64,000 bases of DNA from Hydra vulgaris (GCF_038396675.1 NC_088920.1:30746001-30810000); one strand, 5' to 3'. Positions 27,157 through 40,731 are shown, numbered from the stretch's first letter. The notes: generated by a model from the sequence alone, not told the origin. Translations and numbers: made by a program.

Positions 27157-27949
27157 ATGGACACGCTTAATAAAACTGTTTTAGATGCAATAACGGATAG
27201 TAAGTTCAATTTTTTTTATTCATGATAATAGTATTAAAAACTATTTTCATATCCAAAATATAATGATTAATGTAAAAAGTTTTTTATGTAACATATAAAA
27301 AAAGATAAATGTTTCAGATTAAAACTGTTGGTATTCAATTGCAACAGTTTTAATATTTTGAAGCACTAACATTTAATATATTAAAAACACTAAGAAGTTT
27401 TTTGTTAAGATTAAATTAATGAAGTATGTAATATACTTATTTATATGTGGTTTATAATAGCCTATTAAACTATTGAATTGTTTGTTAACTGTTTGATTGA
27501 TAACTGTTTGATTGAACCAGTTGAGAATTTTATTAAGATATCACATATAAATAAAAATATTAATAATAATATCTGAATGATTATTGGATTTATGTTTTTA
27601 TTTATATACATTATTTAATGCATTAGCATTGTGTTATCCCTCAAAGTGCAGTGGAACGAAATTTTTACTCTCATTAACATTTTTTAAGCTATCATTGATT
27701 AATACGTTGTTCATATTATTTATTCAGCCTTTTACTTTCACAGTTAATTGTTTTATATTAAATTTTATATAAAATTATTTTATATAAAATTGTTTTATAT
27801 TAAATTTTATATAAAATTGTTTTATATTACATTTTAAAGCAGAACAGCTTTGACGATTGTTAAATTTGTAACTTACTGTTGACAATTTTAAATTGTTTTG
27901 TGTACAATTTTTTTGTTATATTTAGTCGAATCTACACAGCCTATCACTG
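27157..27949 (+). CDS. Candidate 5' exons of a small-exon gene
   Basis: Exon 1, 27157-27199, reads ATG..MDTLNKTVLDAITD and ends at a consensus donor GTAAGT. After about 726 bp a T-rich tract and TTTAG precede a 24-nt exon (27926-27949, ESTQPIT) that also ends at GTAAGT. Phase is kept: exon 1 ends in phase 1, and the 24-nt exon preserves it. A third exon may start after TTTTACAG at 28131 (PKNYICIIDVEI). I do not recognise the protein. Matching phases and two strong donors support a real gene, either host or element-encoded. Confidence 0.35.
27760..27836. repeat. Short AT minisatellite
   Basis: About three units of AAATTTTATATAAAATTRTTTTATAT, inside the intron of the candidate gene above. Confidence 0.6.
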
Positions 27950-28349
27950 GTAAGTTTGTATCAGTTTGTATATGTTAATGATTTTAGAATATAGAATATT
28001 TCAAATGTCAATAAATGTGAAGAGTATTTTGCATACTTATTTACTATTCTTTTTTTAGTTTATTTAAACTGTTTGTTTGACTTTGTTTTTAGTTATTTGA
28101 TTTTAAATTAGTTTACCTTATGTTTTACAGTTCCTAAAAATTATATTTGCATTATTGATGTTGAAATAATAGTTAATTTTTTTACATTATTCATAATGTT
28201 ATTAATTTCTGATAAATTATTATATATTATTTCTTTGTTTAGGCAAATTGAATTGAAACTTTAATATATTAAGTCTTTATATATACTTTTTAGAGGCATT
28301 TTAGGGTGGATACTCCAACTTGAATCTTTTAATATGATAAGTTTTGTAA

Positions 28350-28625
28350 AGTTATTTCTCCCTTTTCAAATAAACACAATTAAAATTTTTTTTTTAAATT
28401 TTTATTGACATTTTTTTCAAGTTTGAATAAGAGAGGGGGGGGGGGGGTGGTGTGGCGTGGCGCACGCCCCTCCTCTAGTAACATAATCTTGAATACTAAT
28501 TTCTCTTTTTCAATAAACTCAATTTAAAACCTTTTTTCAAATATCTTATAAATTTTTTTTTTAAGTTGGATAAGACTGGGAGGGGAGGGGTCGTTGGGCG
28601 TGGCACATGTCTCACCTCTAATGTC
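28350..28625 (+). repeat. Tandem pair with G-rich core
   Basis: Two diverged units of about 140 bp share TTCTC(CC)TTTTCAAATAAAC, a T-run, AAGTTKGAATAAGA and a G-rich tract (GAGAGGGGGGGGG at about 28431; GGGAGGGGAGGGG at about 28577), then GGCGTGGCRCA. The G tracts could form quadruplexes on the plus strand. Confidence 0.6.
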
Positions 28626-29200
28626 AATTTATACACCACTTGTATATGTTGTAAAATAAGAAAATGTAATTTAAACTTTTTAGCACTAAATATAATCAAT
28701 GTTTTTTAGGTTAAAATATTTATAAGAATTCATTTCACTACGAGAGTGTTTAAACGTAACAAAGACATCCACCCTTTAATCTAAAATAGACCAATAATAT
28801 TTGGAAATGGAATGGAAGCAAATCAGATTAACTTTTTATGTGTAAAGATAACATATTTTATCAGAAAAACACTCTTTCGTGTGAAAAACTTGTATTTTTT
28901 TAAAGTTACGATGGTTTTCCGGTACCCCCTCTGGCCCTCTAAACACCCCTTTATTTATAAAGTTATGTGAACTTGTAGCCTACTCTTACATCTATCTTTT
29001 GATACCAAGGTATAGGCATTTGGATAAGATTTGACAAAGTTATAACAATTTCAGTGAAAAAAAAAATTTTTTTGGAACCAGTTACTTTTTTTTAAAAAGT
29101 TCGTTTTTAATAATTTTTTCACCTTTAAAATACTGTACTGAAGGGCTTTCTAATGATATATAACATTCTAGGATATGCTCAATCTAATAAATTCACTCCA
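28626..29200. other. AT-rich sequence, nothing recognised
   Basis: No coding frame or repeat unit was identified before the (TA)n array. Confidence 0.35.
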
Positions 29201-29204
29201 CGTA

Positions 29205-30273
<1,069 letters not shown>

Positions 30274-30278
<5 letters not shown>

Positions 30279-30321
30279 ATAGTATTGCACGAACTGAAGT
30301 TCCTGCAACACTATTACTATC
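30274..30321. repeat. Hairpin next to (TA)n
   Basis: Arms AGTAATAGTATTGCACGAACT and AGTTCCTGCAACACTATTACT surround GA; there are two mismatches. It sits right at the end of a TA tract. Confidence 0.65.
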
Positions 30322-30519
30322 GTTTTGATCTCCTTTTTATATATAATATAAAGGCTTGTAAAAAATAAACAGTTATAAAGTAATTTTATTCAATGCTCAC
30401 TAAATATTTATATATTATATTATAAAATTTGTATAATACTAAATATAATTAAAAAACATTTAAAAATTACTTACACAATTTTGTAGATATAATTTTAAGT
30501 TTAATTATTTAAAACGCGT

Positions 30520-30697
30520 ATTGAAGGGGGTTAATTTATTTCAGTGGGGGTTAGAAATACTTAAGCCCCCGGTTAATCCATTTCGCTATATTTCAAAATA
30601 TTTTCAAAATATTTTCGAAATAGATTAACCGGGGAGTTAAAATGTTTTAACCGGGAGTTAACTATTTGGGGAGTTAATCTATTTCGCGTCACCGGCG
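30520..30697 (-). repeat. CCGGTG-type terminal repeat, right copy
   Basis: Read on the minus strand from 30695: CCGGTGACGCGAAATAGATT, then repeated TTAACTCCC / TTAATCTATTTCG motifs. It is the inverted counterpart of 23699-23870, and the Transib element sits exactly at its outer edge. The pair could be the two ends of one element of about 7 kb or two independent insertions. Confidence 0.55.
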
Positions 30698-33585
30698 CAC
30701 AGTGAGTCAGAAAGATGAAAAAACGGCAATAATTATATAACTATCATATATAATTATGCGATACATCAATATTATCGTATTTTGGGTCAAAAAATTTAAA
30801 TTTTCCATTAAAAATATATTTTACGCATACCTATGACATACGCGTGTAACTGTCTTATACGTGCGTACGCGCATACGCGTGTAACTGTCTTATACGTGCG
30901 TAAAATATAACCTAAATAAAAAAGTCGAATTCCTTGATCCAAAATACCATATAAAAGAATACCACATATTTTTTAATCTAAATATTTCTTGTGCCTAAGG
31001 CTCGTACTACGCGTATACGCGTTAGAGACTTTTACGCGCACAATGACTGACTTAATTTAAAAAAATTAAATTTCTCAAACCAAAACATTTATTAATTAAA
31101 AAGAAAAACTGGTTCGAAAAATATTTTAATATTATATAATATTAAAATATATTAAAAACAAAATAAATATTTATCTTATCTAATTTTTCTTTCAAGAAAA
31201 CAAAAAAAGAAAACCTAATACTAATAAAAAGGCTTTATTTTATTATTACAGCATTAACAAAAATAAAACTTCAGGGGTAAGCGTTTTTCCATTTTCAACC
31301 TTTTGTTTTTTAAAACAAGTGTTTGATATAACAGGATCACTTCTAATCAACAAGTATTGGTACTGGTTTTTCATAACATTCTTTCTAGATATCTTGGCTG
31401 TATGGTTTAATCTAGCTTTGCGAATTTCTTTTTTTAGAGCCTCTTGTGACTCTTCAGAGAAGTAACCAATTGGCAGTTCTAATGCCTCAGATATCTGCCC
31501 ACCATGTTCCAAGAGTTTATGAACAGTTGGGGAAATCACATACCAGCAATAGTTTTTGAGTATAAGAGCTGTAGTTTTATAGCAATACTGGCCAAAACTT
31601 TCAGAGTTCAACTCATAACAGGAGCATACTGCTATTAGGATTGTCCTCAATCTAATAATTACATCTACTGCCACTCCCGTTATATCAGCGAAAGTTTCAG
31701 CATTTTCAAATGCTCTTCTGGCAGTGTTTCTATCGTTAGTGTTGCCAAAACTCTGTTTGGGCATATCAACTATAAGACTTAGCTCTTCTCTAAACCTCAG
31801 TTGAATGTTCGTTTTTTTACTTTTTACTAATGCTTTTTCAGCAGGGGATTTGGCAAAGTATTTTTTAATGTCTAATTTATATCCTAAATGTAAAATATAT
31901 TCAAAACATCTGAGCCAGCAATGCAGAGTAGGAAGACCCAAAGATAAAGCTTTTTCATTGATTGGTTTAGATCTGATCAATGCTGGGTTATAAAGTTCAC
32001 TGGGCTTAGCTCCGCAAACATTACATGATTGTGAGGACAGAGTGTTAGTGAGGGCATTACCCACTTTACCATCAAACATGGTTAAATCTAGTTTGAACTT
32101 ACATGTGATAGTCGTATCCGGTTTGCCTTCCTCTACTTCTAACTTTACTTCAAACTTGACTAGTCTATTTATTTCTGCTTTTAAAAGTTCATATTCATTT
32201 CTTATCAATTCTTCCGTTTCTTTTTGATATTGGAGATGGAGGGGTCTATAGTAATGTGTACTAGAGGGCTTTTTATTTAACCATACATTTTTGTTCATGA
32301 TGGTTAATTTAAGTGGAACAACAGCTGTCTGGAAAAGACTTTGTTCATTAACTTGGGCTTCACCAATACTTGTATCAGTATTTTTGTTTATAGACACTTT
32401 GACTGGAGGCACCATCAAAACCACCTTTAAAATGAAGTAGACCTTTAAACCTCCCCCCAATTTCAGCAAACATTCTCATAGAGTCTTGGCATTCCGTAAA
32501 AGTTAATATCCTTATTTTTTTTGTTGACAGTATCTTTGTTCAACCAAGTTCGCTCGTGTTCTAAAAGTCAAGAGAAGGTTCTTGCATACTTCCGCAACTT
32601 TGATCGAAATTTACATTTAAATATTATTAGAGTTTTCTTTAGATTTATCATTTCAGGTTTTTCAATACTTTCATAGTATAGACCCTCCAGTCTACAAAAC
32701 TCACGTAGAAGAGCCTCGAGTAAGTTATCATTATTAATTCCTAACTCTTGAATTATAGGAACTAAATGTATTTTTTTCATGTTGAATGTAAGCAATGAAC
32801 TATTTTAAGTTATTTTATACACAATTTTTAATTTTAAAACATGCACTATGCCATCAAACGTTGCATATATTGGTTTTTGAGGTTTGATAATTAGCACCAT
32901 CTGCATGAGCATGAGTTTTTTTACTAATAGGAACTAAATGTATAATTTGTGTAATGAATGAAAGCAATGAACTAATATTCGCTACTTTATACGGCAAGTT
33001 TTAATTAAAAACGAAAAAAAAAACTCAAAAAAATCGAAGTATTTGAAAGGTCTTATTTTAATTGGGGCAAGTTTAGGCAAATGATTTTTATTTTTTCTGC
33101 TTTCATATATACCTATTAATGGGAAAATATTAAAACTACCGTGGAATCTAGTGGAATCGTTTAGTTTTTAAACTAAACTCATAATTAAACTAATTTAAAA
33201 AAAACCAGTTTATGACACATTTTTGAGATCTCAGTAATAAAAAACTAAAAATAAAATTTATTGTCAAAATTGTTGTTAGTAGTTGCCAAACATCTTAAAC
33301 ATATGACTTCAAATTAAATTTCGAACTGTTTTTACCCATGTCAATCTTAAAAGAGTGACACAAAAGCTAGATTTTTTTGAACGAGTTTTCCGATAAATAA
33401 AATAAAATAAATAAGTCTCGGAAAAAGGCGTATAAATTGGTGAAATCTTGAAAATTGTTCACAAAAAAGTTAATTATTGACTTTTAGTGGTATTTAGTAA
33501 CATTATAATTAAATTAATTAATTTCCAGCAATACTTTTTTTATGGGGGGTTTTTTGCCGTTTTTTATGGATTTTGACTCACTGTG
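30698..33585 (-). mobile_element. Complete Transib transposon (RAG1-type)
   Basis: Both ends begin with the heptamer CACAGTG and share CACAGTGAGTCA and AAAAAACGGCAA (26 of 32 terminal bases identical). They are flanked by identical 5-bp CGGCG (30693-30697 and 33586-33590). Five-bp GC-rich duplications and RSS-like ends are the known Transib hallmark. At the right end the heptamer is followed by 23 bp and AAAAAACCC, close to the RSS nonamer ACAAAAACC. The element is 2888 bp and carries a degenerate Transib transposase on the minus strand. Confidence 0.92.
31246..32795 (-). pseudogene. Transib transposase (RAG1 core relative), broken
   Basis: The order on the minus strand: MKKIHLVPIIQELGINN and LLREFCRLEGLYYES (about 32670-32790), KLRKYARTFS, TWLNKDTVNKK (about 32525-32555), LTFTECQDSMRMFAEIGG (about 32455-32515), and GGFDGAS with the likely first catalytic Asp (about 32415). 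Then FKLDLTMFDGKV (second Asp, near 32080), a CNVCGAKPSEL zinc-binding pair, LGLPTLHCWLRCFEYIL, LSLIVDMPKQSFGNTND, HKLLEHGGQ and SEESQEALKKEIRKAR (likely catalytic Glu). The order matches the RAG1 core and Transib. A long 407-codon frame (31246-32469) covers the C-terminal part. GGFDGAS lies in another frame, a further shift lies near 32540, and sequence is missing after RTFS. It is therefore not functional as read. Confidence 0.88.
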
Positions 33586-33730
33586 CGGCGTCCACAAATT
33601 GCTATTCTGAGAAAAACTCGAATAAAGTAAAAACTTTAAATACAGTAATATTTTATTCATAAAATAGGTAAAAATAATAATCCAAATTTTCAAAATCCAC
33701 CAGGTACATACAAGTCACAATCTTTTTCAA

Positions 33731-33843
33731 TTACTTTGTCATTTTTTTCAACTTTTTGGCACGTAAATTTCTAATGTCAAGATTGGCAGTTGCATCTGGT
33801 GCAGGGATAAAACTTAAATCGCCTTTTCTTGGCATCTTACATC
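33731..33843 (-). CDS. Candidate terminal exon, unknown protein
   Basis: The CAG acceptor (AAAAAATCAG) is followed by an open frame CKMPRKGDLSFIPAPDATAN..LDIRNLRAKKLKKMTK and TAA at 33731-33733. AATAAA is present on the minus strand about 80 bp further on. The residues are protein-like and not AT-simple. A 27-bp stretch coding TANLDIRNL is repeated in inverted orientation at about 34396-34425. I do not recognise the protein. Confidence 0.35.
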
Positions 33844-34027
33844 CTGATTTTTTGTCACCTTTTTTACTAAAAATAATAAAAATTTTAAAAACTGACATTT
33901 CTAGTGTAGATAAGATGTTATCTTATTGCATTCTCTTTTCTGGGATGTAACCCGAAAGACAAATCAGTCTATCATTTGAGAATTTAAGTCACTTGTTCCT
34001 TCTTATATATCTATAAACATATACAAG

Positions 34028-34239
<212 letters not shown>

Positions 34240-34393
34240 TGCATACATAAATAAATTATTATATAATTAAAAGTTTAAAGATAAATATGACAAGTATATG
34301 TATTAAAAATAATATCAGAGCTCCAGGTTATAACTCCTAGTGACCTTATAGTTTTGCCAGGATCACTTACTTATTTAATCAAGTTAGATAATA

Positions 34394-34520
34394 AGATACT
34401 GCCAATCTTGACATTAGAAATTTAAATGGTTTGAGCATGAATCAAAGTGTTGACTTAAACTTTGCATGTTGGTATCCTTTCCTCTGGAGCAAGTTTAAAT
34501 ACGGAGATTCCGTTATCTTA
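34394..34520 (+). pseudogene. Inverted copy of part of the 33731-33843 exon
   Basis: ACTGCCAATCTTGACATTAG (about 34396 on) repeats minus-strand sequence at about 33770-33796. The plus-strand frame here reads DTANLDIRNLNGLSMNQ..WSKFKYGDSVILN and then stops. It may be a paralogous fragment of the same unknown gene. Confidence 0.3.
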
Positions 34521-34804
34521 AATTGAAATGTAAATAACTTTATTTGCATTTTAACTTTTTAGGTGTTATCCATCTTTTTTTATCTTCTATTATATTTGTA
34601 AACAATGTTATCTACATTTCTACTATTATTCTATTATTTTGTGTGTATTAAAAAGGATGCAAAAGAGAGTGAAGTTTGATGACAACTGTTTCCCAACGCC
34701 TGAAGATTCTCTATCAAATTTTCCATTTTATCATCAGTTATGAATGCAGATATGAAACCAACTACACTTGAAAACCTATTTTAATTTGTGATGATACAAA
34801 TTCA

Positions 34805-35576
34805 ATGGTTACTGCAGGTGTGCAGACATGGCTTCAATTTGAAAATTTGAATCTCACCAATGATGATCGAAGCCTTATTTTAAATCCAATGGGGCTTCTC
34901 AATGATAAAGTTATTTTGCAGCAATGTTATTGTGTAAGCGCCAATTTCCAGATATTAAAGGTCTTGAAGACCCGATTCTGTGCTTTGCTGGTCTATGTAA
35001 TGCTTCTAGCAGGGCTTTTGTTCAAATTTTTAATGGTTCAACAATAGGACATTGGGTAACTGCCTATTAACACCATTGTAAAGATAGTCAAATCAACATT
35101 TATTGTAGTCTGCAACTCATTCCGAGTAAAGACTGCATTTACTCAATTTCTAAATTTGCCTGCTTACAGTCTGTTGAAATAGAGCTTAACATAAGCAATG
35201 AAGTCCGTCAGAAAGTTCTTTTGTGTAACTTTTATACTATAGCAAACTGTGTTACTCTGTATTTAGGAAAAGATCCTTGTAACTTTAGATACAGGGAGGA
35301 CTTGATGCGCCTACGTTTGCTGACATGTCTTGAAAATTACAGAATAACACAGTTCCCTGTTGATAGCTATAGAACTGTTAGAAAAATGTAGTTCGTACCT
35401 CAAAATATTCTTTGTATTGTGTATGTCGTAGCATTTTTAAATCGACAGACTCAATGATTCAGTGTTTAAATTGTATTGAATGGTTTAATTCTTCTTGTGT
35501 AGGTCTATCCGAATCAATGTTTACAGAGTACAAGGCAAATCTGCGCAAAGTTTACAAATGCATTAAATGTTTGTAG
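34805..35576 (+). pseudogene. Ulp1-like (C48) protease plus PHD-finger protein, broken
   Basis: After a likely TACTGCAG acceptor the frame gives WLQFENLNLTNDDRSLIL and LLNDKVI. After a shift near 34918 it continues with CKRQFPDIKGLEDPI, FVQIFNGSTIGHWVTAY (HW is the expected His region), QKVLLCNFYTIANC (expected Cys region), KDPCNFRY and ENYRITQFPV. A further shift then gives a PHD-like finger: YCVCRS, CLNCIEWFNSSC and YKCIKC, ending at TAG 35574-35576. The usual His of the finger is Asn here. Stops at about 35068 and 35388 and two frameshifts make it a pseudogene. Such protease/PHD proteins recur in cnidarian genomes and are probably element-encoded; that is inference. Confidence 0.6.
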
Positions 35577-35659
35577 AAAACTTTTTCAGATTCTTTCAAC
35601 TATTCTTTAAGATATTTGTTAATGTAAATTTTAATATATTGAAATAACTAGTTGAAATT

Positions 35660-36130
35660 TTTACTAGAATGACTAGATGAGTTAGAATAGTATTTAGAGT
35701 TAGAACAGTGTTTAGATTTAGAACAATGTTTAGAGTACGAATAATGTTTAGAGTTATAACTGCGTTTAGAGTTAGGATAGTGTTTAGAGTTAGAAAAGTG
35801 TTTAGAGTTATAGAAGTGTTGATAGTTAAAGAAGTATTTAGAGTTCAAATATATTTTAACTGTGTTTAGAGTTACAATAATGTTTAGAGTTAGAATAATA
35901 TTTTGAGTTATAATAGTGTTTAGAGTTAGAATAATGTTTAGATTTGGGATAGTGTTTAGAGTTAAAACAGTGTTGAGAGTTTGATCTGTGTTTAGAGTTA
36001 TAACAATATTTAAAGTTGGAATAATGTTAAGAGTAAGAACAGTGTTGAGAGTTATAATATTGTTTGGAGTTATAACTGTGTTTAGAGTAAAAACAGTGTT
36101 TAGAGTTAACACAGTGTTTAGAGTTATATG
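35660..36130 (-). repeat. Minisatellite of about 18-bp units
   Basis: About 25 imperfect copies of TTTAGAGTTAGAACAGTG (plus strand). The minus-strand frame LNTVLTLNTV is a by-product. It directly adjoins the reverse-transcriptase fragment. Confidence 0.9.
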
Positions 36131-36132
36131 AT

Positions 36133-36395
36133 AATGGATGTTAAAGAATGCGACATTGTTGAAAGACAAGATCATCAGCAAATATAGCCACTTTAGATTT
36201 TTATTTAATTGTCCAAAAGATCATTGATATAGAAGAAAAAAGAAATAATGCTGGACCAAGCATAAAAGATTGTGGAACCCCAGAGGTTATTGGAAAAGAG
36301 AAAGATCTGTTGACCTTCAAGGATAACTTTATGGAAAATTCTTTATGGAAAACCTTTGATATGTCAAGACCTTTACTGTCTCCACCTAATGCCAA
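36133..36395 (-). pseudogene. Non-LTR reverse transcriptase fragment
   Basis: Minus-strand motifs FPITSGVPQSFMLGPALF (RT domain 4 region), YINDLLDN in a shifted frame, and VAIFADDLVFQQC (the catalytic [F/Y]ADD box) appear in the correct order within 260 bp. One stop and one frameshift interrupt them. No upstream fingers domain or endonuclease is visible. The fragment is too short to name the clade. Confidence 0.7.
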
Positions 36396-36408
36396 ATAAA
36401 TCCTTAAA

Positions 36409-36595
<187 letters not shown>

Positions 36596-36628
36596 TATTA
36601 TATATGTATATAAATTAGTATCACCATC

Positions 36629-36747
36629 AGATAAGCCTACCGATGACGAAACAAATTGTTGTAGAAAAGAAGATAAGTGTTTTTACTAATTTATTATTGC
36701 TCTGTTCTTTAAGAACATTAAGCACTCTATTTGTAGAATACACTAAC

Positions 36748-36750
<3 letters not shown>
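36629..36750 (+). repeat. Ribozyme-linked unit, degenerate copy
   Basis: CAGATAAGCCTACCGATGAC then GAAAC, with the TAAGTGTTTTTACTAATT and TTGCTCTGTTCTTT boxes, TAGAATACACTAACATT and then (TA)n. The hammerhead core CTGATGA is mutated (CAGATAA), so no activity is expected. Confidence 0.6.
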
Positions 36751-36835
<85 letters not shown>

Positions 36836-36842
36836 ATATATA
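36750..36842. repeat. (TA)n array
   Basis: TA tract joining a direct ribozyme unit on the left and an inverted unit on the right. Confidence 0.95.
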
Positions 36843-36871
36843 ATTAGTAAAAAACACTTATCTAACTTTTA

Positions 36872-36913
36872 TCTTCTACTCGGAGTTTCACCATTGCTGG
36901 ATCATCAGGAAGA
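36872..36913 (-). ncRNA. Hammerhead ribozyme motif, inverted copy
   Basis: On the minus strand: TCTTC, CTGATGA, TCCAGCAATGGT, GAAA, CTCCGAG, TA, GAAGA. It is the mirror image of 36930-36971 and forms with it an inverted repeat reaching about 36841-37000. Confidence 0.7.
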
Positions 36914-36929
36914 GTCATCAGGAGAGAAC

Positions 36930-36971
36930 TCTTCCTGATGATCCAGCAATGGTGAAACTCCGAGTAGAAGA
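36930..36971 (+). ncRNA. Type I hammerhead ribozyme motif
   Basis: The stem I strand TCTTC (36930-36934) pairs with GAAGA (36967-36971). The conserved CTGATGA is at 36935-36941. Stem II is CCA/TGG closed by a GCAA loop, with a U-U mismatch at its base. GAAA is at 36954-36957. A 3-bp stem III (ACT/AGT, loop CCG) leads to the cleavage-site triplet GTA, cutting after 36966. Very short stem III is typical of hammerheads in Penelope-like retroelements and retrozymes. Unconserved stem-I loops were not modelled. Confidence 0.75.
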
Positions 36972-37063
36972 TAAAAGTTAGATAAGTGTTTTTTACTAAT
37001 TAATTATTGCTCTGTTCTTTAAGAACATTGAGCACTCTATTTGTAAAATACACTAACATAATT

Positions 37064-37066
<3 letters not shown>

Positions 37067-37151
<85 letters not shown>

Positions 37152-37162
37152 ATATATATATG
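37067..37162. repeat. (TA)n array
   Basis: TA tract between two oppositely oriented copies of the GTAAATTATGTTAGTGTATT / AATACACTAACATAATTTAC box. Confidence 0.95.
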
Positions 37163-37275
37163 TAAATTATGTTAGTGTATTTTACAAATAGAGATTCTTG
37201 CAGATTAATGATAAAAGCTTGTTGATATGAATGATAAAACATTCATTAATATGAATTGATGTATTGATTGTGGGC

Positions 37276-37317
37276 TCTTCCTGATGATCCAGCGATGGTG
37301 AAACTCCGAGTCGAAGA
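37276..37317 (+). ncRNA. Type I hammerhead ribozyme motif, best copy
   Basis: TCTTC (37276-37280) pairs with GAAGA (37313-37317). CTGATGA is at 37281-37287. Stem II CCA/TGG has a GCGA (GNRA) loop. GAAA follows, then ACT-CCG-AGT stem III and the canonical cleavage triplet GTC, cutting after C37312. It lies 346 bp downstream of the 36930 copy in the same orientation, as expected for tandem ribozyme-bearing elements. The same U-U mismatch at the base of stem II is present. Confidence 0.78.
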
Positions 37318-37342
37318 TAAAAGTTAGATAAGTGTTTTTTAC

Positions 37343-37690
<348 letters not shown>

Positions 37691-37794
37691 AATATATATA
37701 TGTGTATGTATACGCATATATATTGTATATATATATATCTATATATATTGTCATGTAACTTTTCTTATGTTATACTTGACTTCCTATGAAATAT

Positions 37795-38394
<600 letters not shown>

Positions 38395-40731
38395 TCTGCC
38401 GGGTGAGGTCAAAATTTATCAATTGATTGTTGAATTTATGTTGATCAAAATGATACCGATGACCTTAATGAAAGAAATTACTCTCCTGTTGAGTTATGAA
38501 ACAGCTTAACTCCTTCAGGTATGCCACCTCATTGTTTAAAATTGAAAATTGGCTTAGGTAGATCGCCTGATATAAATTGGCGTATCACGTTTTTTGTTTT
38601 TTTTTTGTTTTTGTAAAACAATCATTCAACTTTGAAGAGTTTGATTCAAACAATCAAAATGTTAAGCGGATCACTTGATATAATTGGCTGATCACGTTGT
38701 TTTTTGGTAGAACAATCATTAAAACTAAAGGAGTTTGATTCAAAAAATCAAAATATTAGGCTGATCACTTCACAAAATATGGCGGATCACTTGATATAAT
38801 TTAGCGGATCATGTTGTTTTTTTGTAGAATAACCATTACCACTTATTGAGTTTGATTCAAACAATCAAAATATTAGGCGGATCACTTCATAAAATTTGGC
38901 GGATCACTTGATATAATTGGCGGATCGCGTTGTTTTTTGGTAGAATAATCATTAAAATTCAAGGAGTTTGACTCAAACAATCAAAATATTAGGCGGATCA
39001 CTTGATATAAATTGGCGGATCACGTTGTTTTTCGGTACTACAATCATTACCATAAAAATTTATAGAATTTGATTCAAACAATCAAAATATTATGCGGATC
39101 ACTTCATAAAATTTGGCGGATCACCTAATATAAATTGGCGGGTCGCGTTTTTTTTTGGTAAAACAATTATTAAAACTTATAAAGTTTGATCCCAATAATC
39201 AAAATATTAGGCAGATCATTTAATATAAATGTGCGGATCGCTTGATATAATTGGTGGATAACGTTGGTTTTTGGTAGGAAAATCATTTAAACTTATAGAG
39301 TTTGATTCAAATAATCGAAAGATTAGGCTGATCACTTCATAAAATTTGGCGGATCACTTGATATGAATTTGCTGATTATGTTGTTTTTTTGTAAAACAAC
39401 CATTAAAATATATATAATTTGATTCAAACGTCCAAAATAATAGACGGATCACTTCATAAAACTTGGCGGATCACTTGATACAAATTGGCGGATCGCGTTG
39501 TTTTTTGGTAGAACAATCATTAAAATTAAAGGAGTTTGATTCAAACAATCAAAATATTAGGCGGATCACTTCATAAAATTTGGCGGATCACTTTATACAA
39601 ATTGGCGGATCACGTTGTTTTTTGGTAGAACAATCATAAAAATTAAAGGAGTTTGATTCAAATAATCAAAAAATTAGGCTGATCACTTCATAAAACTTGG
39701 CGGATCACTTGATATAAATTTGCTGACCATGTTGTTTTTTTGTAGAACAACCATTAAAATTTATAGAATTTGATTAAAATGTCCAAAATAATAGACGGAT
39801 CACTTCATAAAATTTTGCGGATCACTTTATACAAATTGGCGGATCACGTTGTTTTTTGGTAGAACAATCATTAAAACTAAAGGAATTTGATTCAAACAAT
39901 CAAAATATTAGGCGGATCACTTCATAAAATTTGGCGGATCACTTGATACGTATTGGCGGATCACGTTAATTTCCGTACTACAATCATTAAAATATATAGA
40001 GTTTGATTCAAACAACCAATATATTATGCGGATCACTTCATAAAATTTGCTGGATCACTTGATATAATTGGCGGATCACGTTGTTTTTTGGGAGAATAGT
40101 CAATAAAATTAAACGAGTTTGACTCAAAAAATTAAAATATTAGGCTGATCACTTCATAAAATATGGCGGATCACTTGATATAAATAGGCGGATCACGTTG
40201 TTTTTTTGTAGAACAACCATTACCACTTATAAAGTTTGATTCAAACAATCAAAATATTAGGCAGATCACTTCATAAAATTTGGCGAATCACTTGATATAA
40301 TTGGCGGATCACGTTGTTTTTCGGTAGAACAATCATTAAAATTAAAGGAGTTTGATTCAAATAATCAAAATATTAGGCTGATCATTTCATAAAATATGGC
40401 GGATCACTTGACATAAATTTGCTGATTATGTTGTTTTTTTGTAGAACAACCATTAACATTTATACAATTTGATTCAAACAATGAAAGTATTCCGTGGATC
40501 ACTCCATAAAATTTGGGGGACCACTTGATACAATTTGGCGGATCACGTTGTTTTTTGGTACTACAATCATTAAAGTTTATAGAATTTGATACAAACAATC
40601 AAAATATTAGGCGGATCACTTCATAAAATTTGGTGGATCACTTGATATAAATTGGTGGGTTGCGTTGTTTTTGGTAGAACAATTATTAAAACTTATAAAG
40701 TTTGATCCCAATTATCAAAATATTAGGCAGA
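38395..40731 (+). repeat. Satellite array, GGCGGATCAC family
   Basis: About 20 diverged units of roughly 95-120 bp. A full unit has one or two GGCGGATCACTT(C/G)ATA stretches, then GGCGGATCACGTTGTTTTTT, GGTAGAACAATCATTAAAA, GTTTGATTCAAACAATC and AAAATATTAGGC. It is cut at 40731 by the CCCAGTG element and resumes at 46699. Confidence 0.9.

Noticed and set aside
28431-28450. Telomere-like or rDNA-like G-rich tract
   Set aside because: It is a homopolymer-like G run within a local tandem duplication, with no TTAGGG units.
35648-36181. 177-aa Leu-Asn-Thr repeat protein
   Set aside because: The frame follows an 18-bp minisatellite; no start context or domain.
38395-40731. CRISPR-like array
   Set aside because: Units are diverged satellite repeats without unique spacers, in an animal-type genome.
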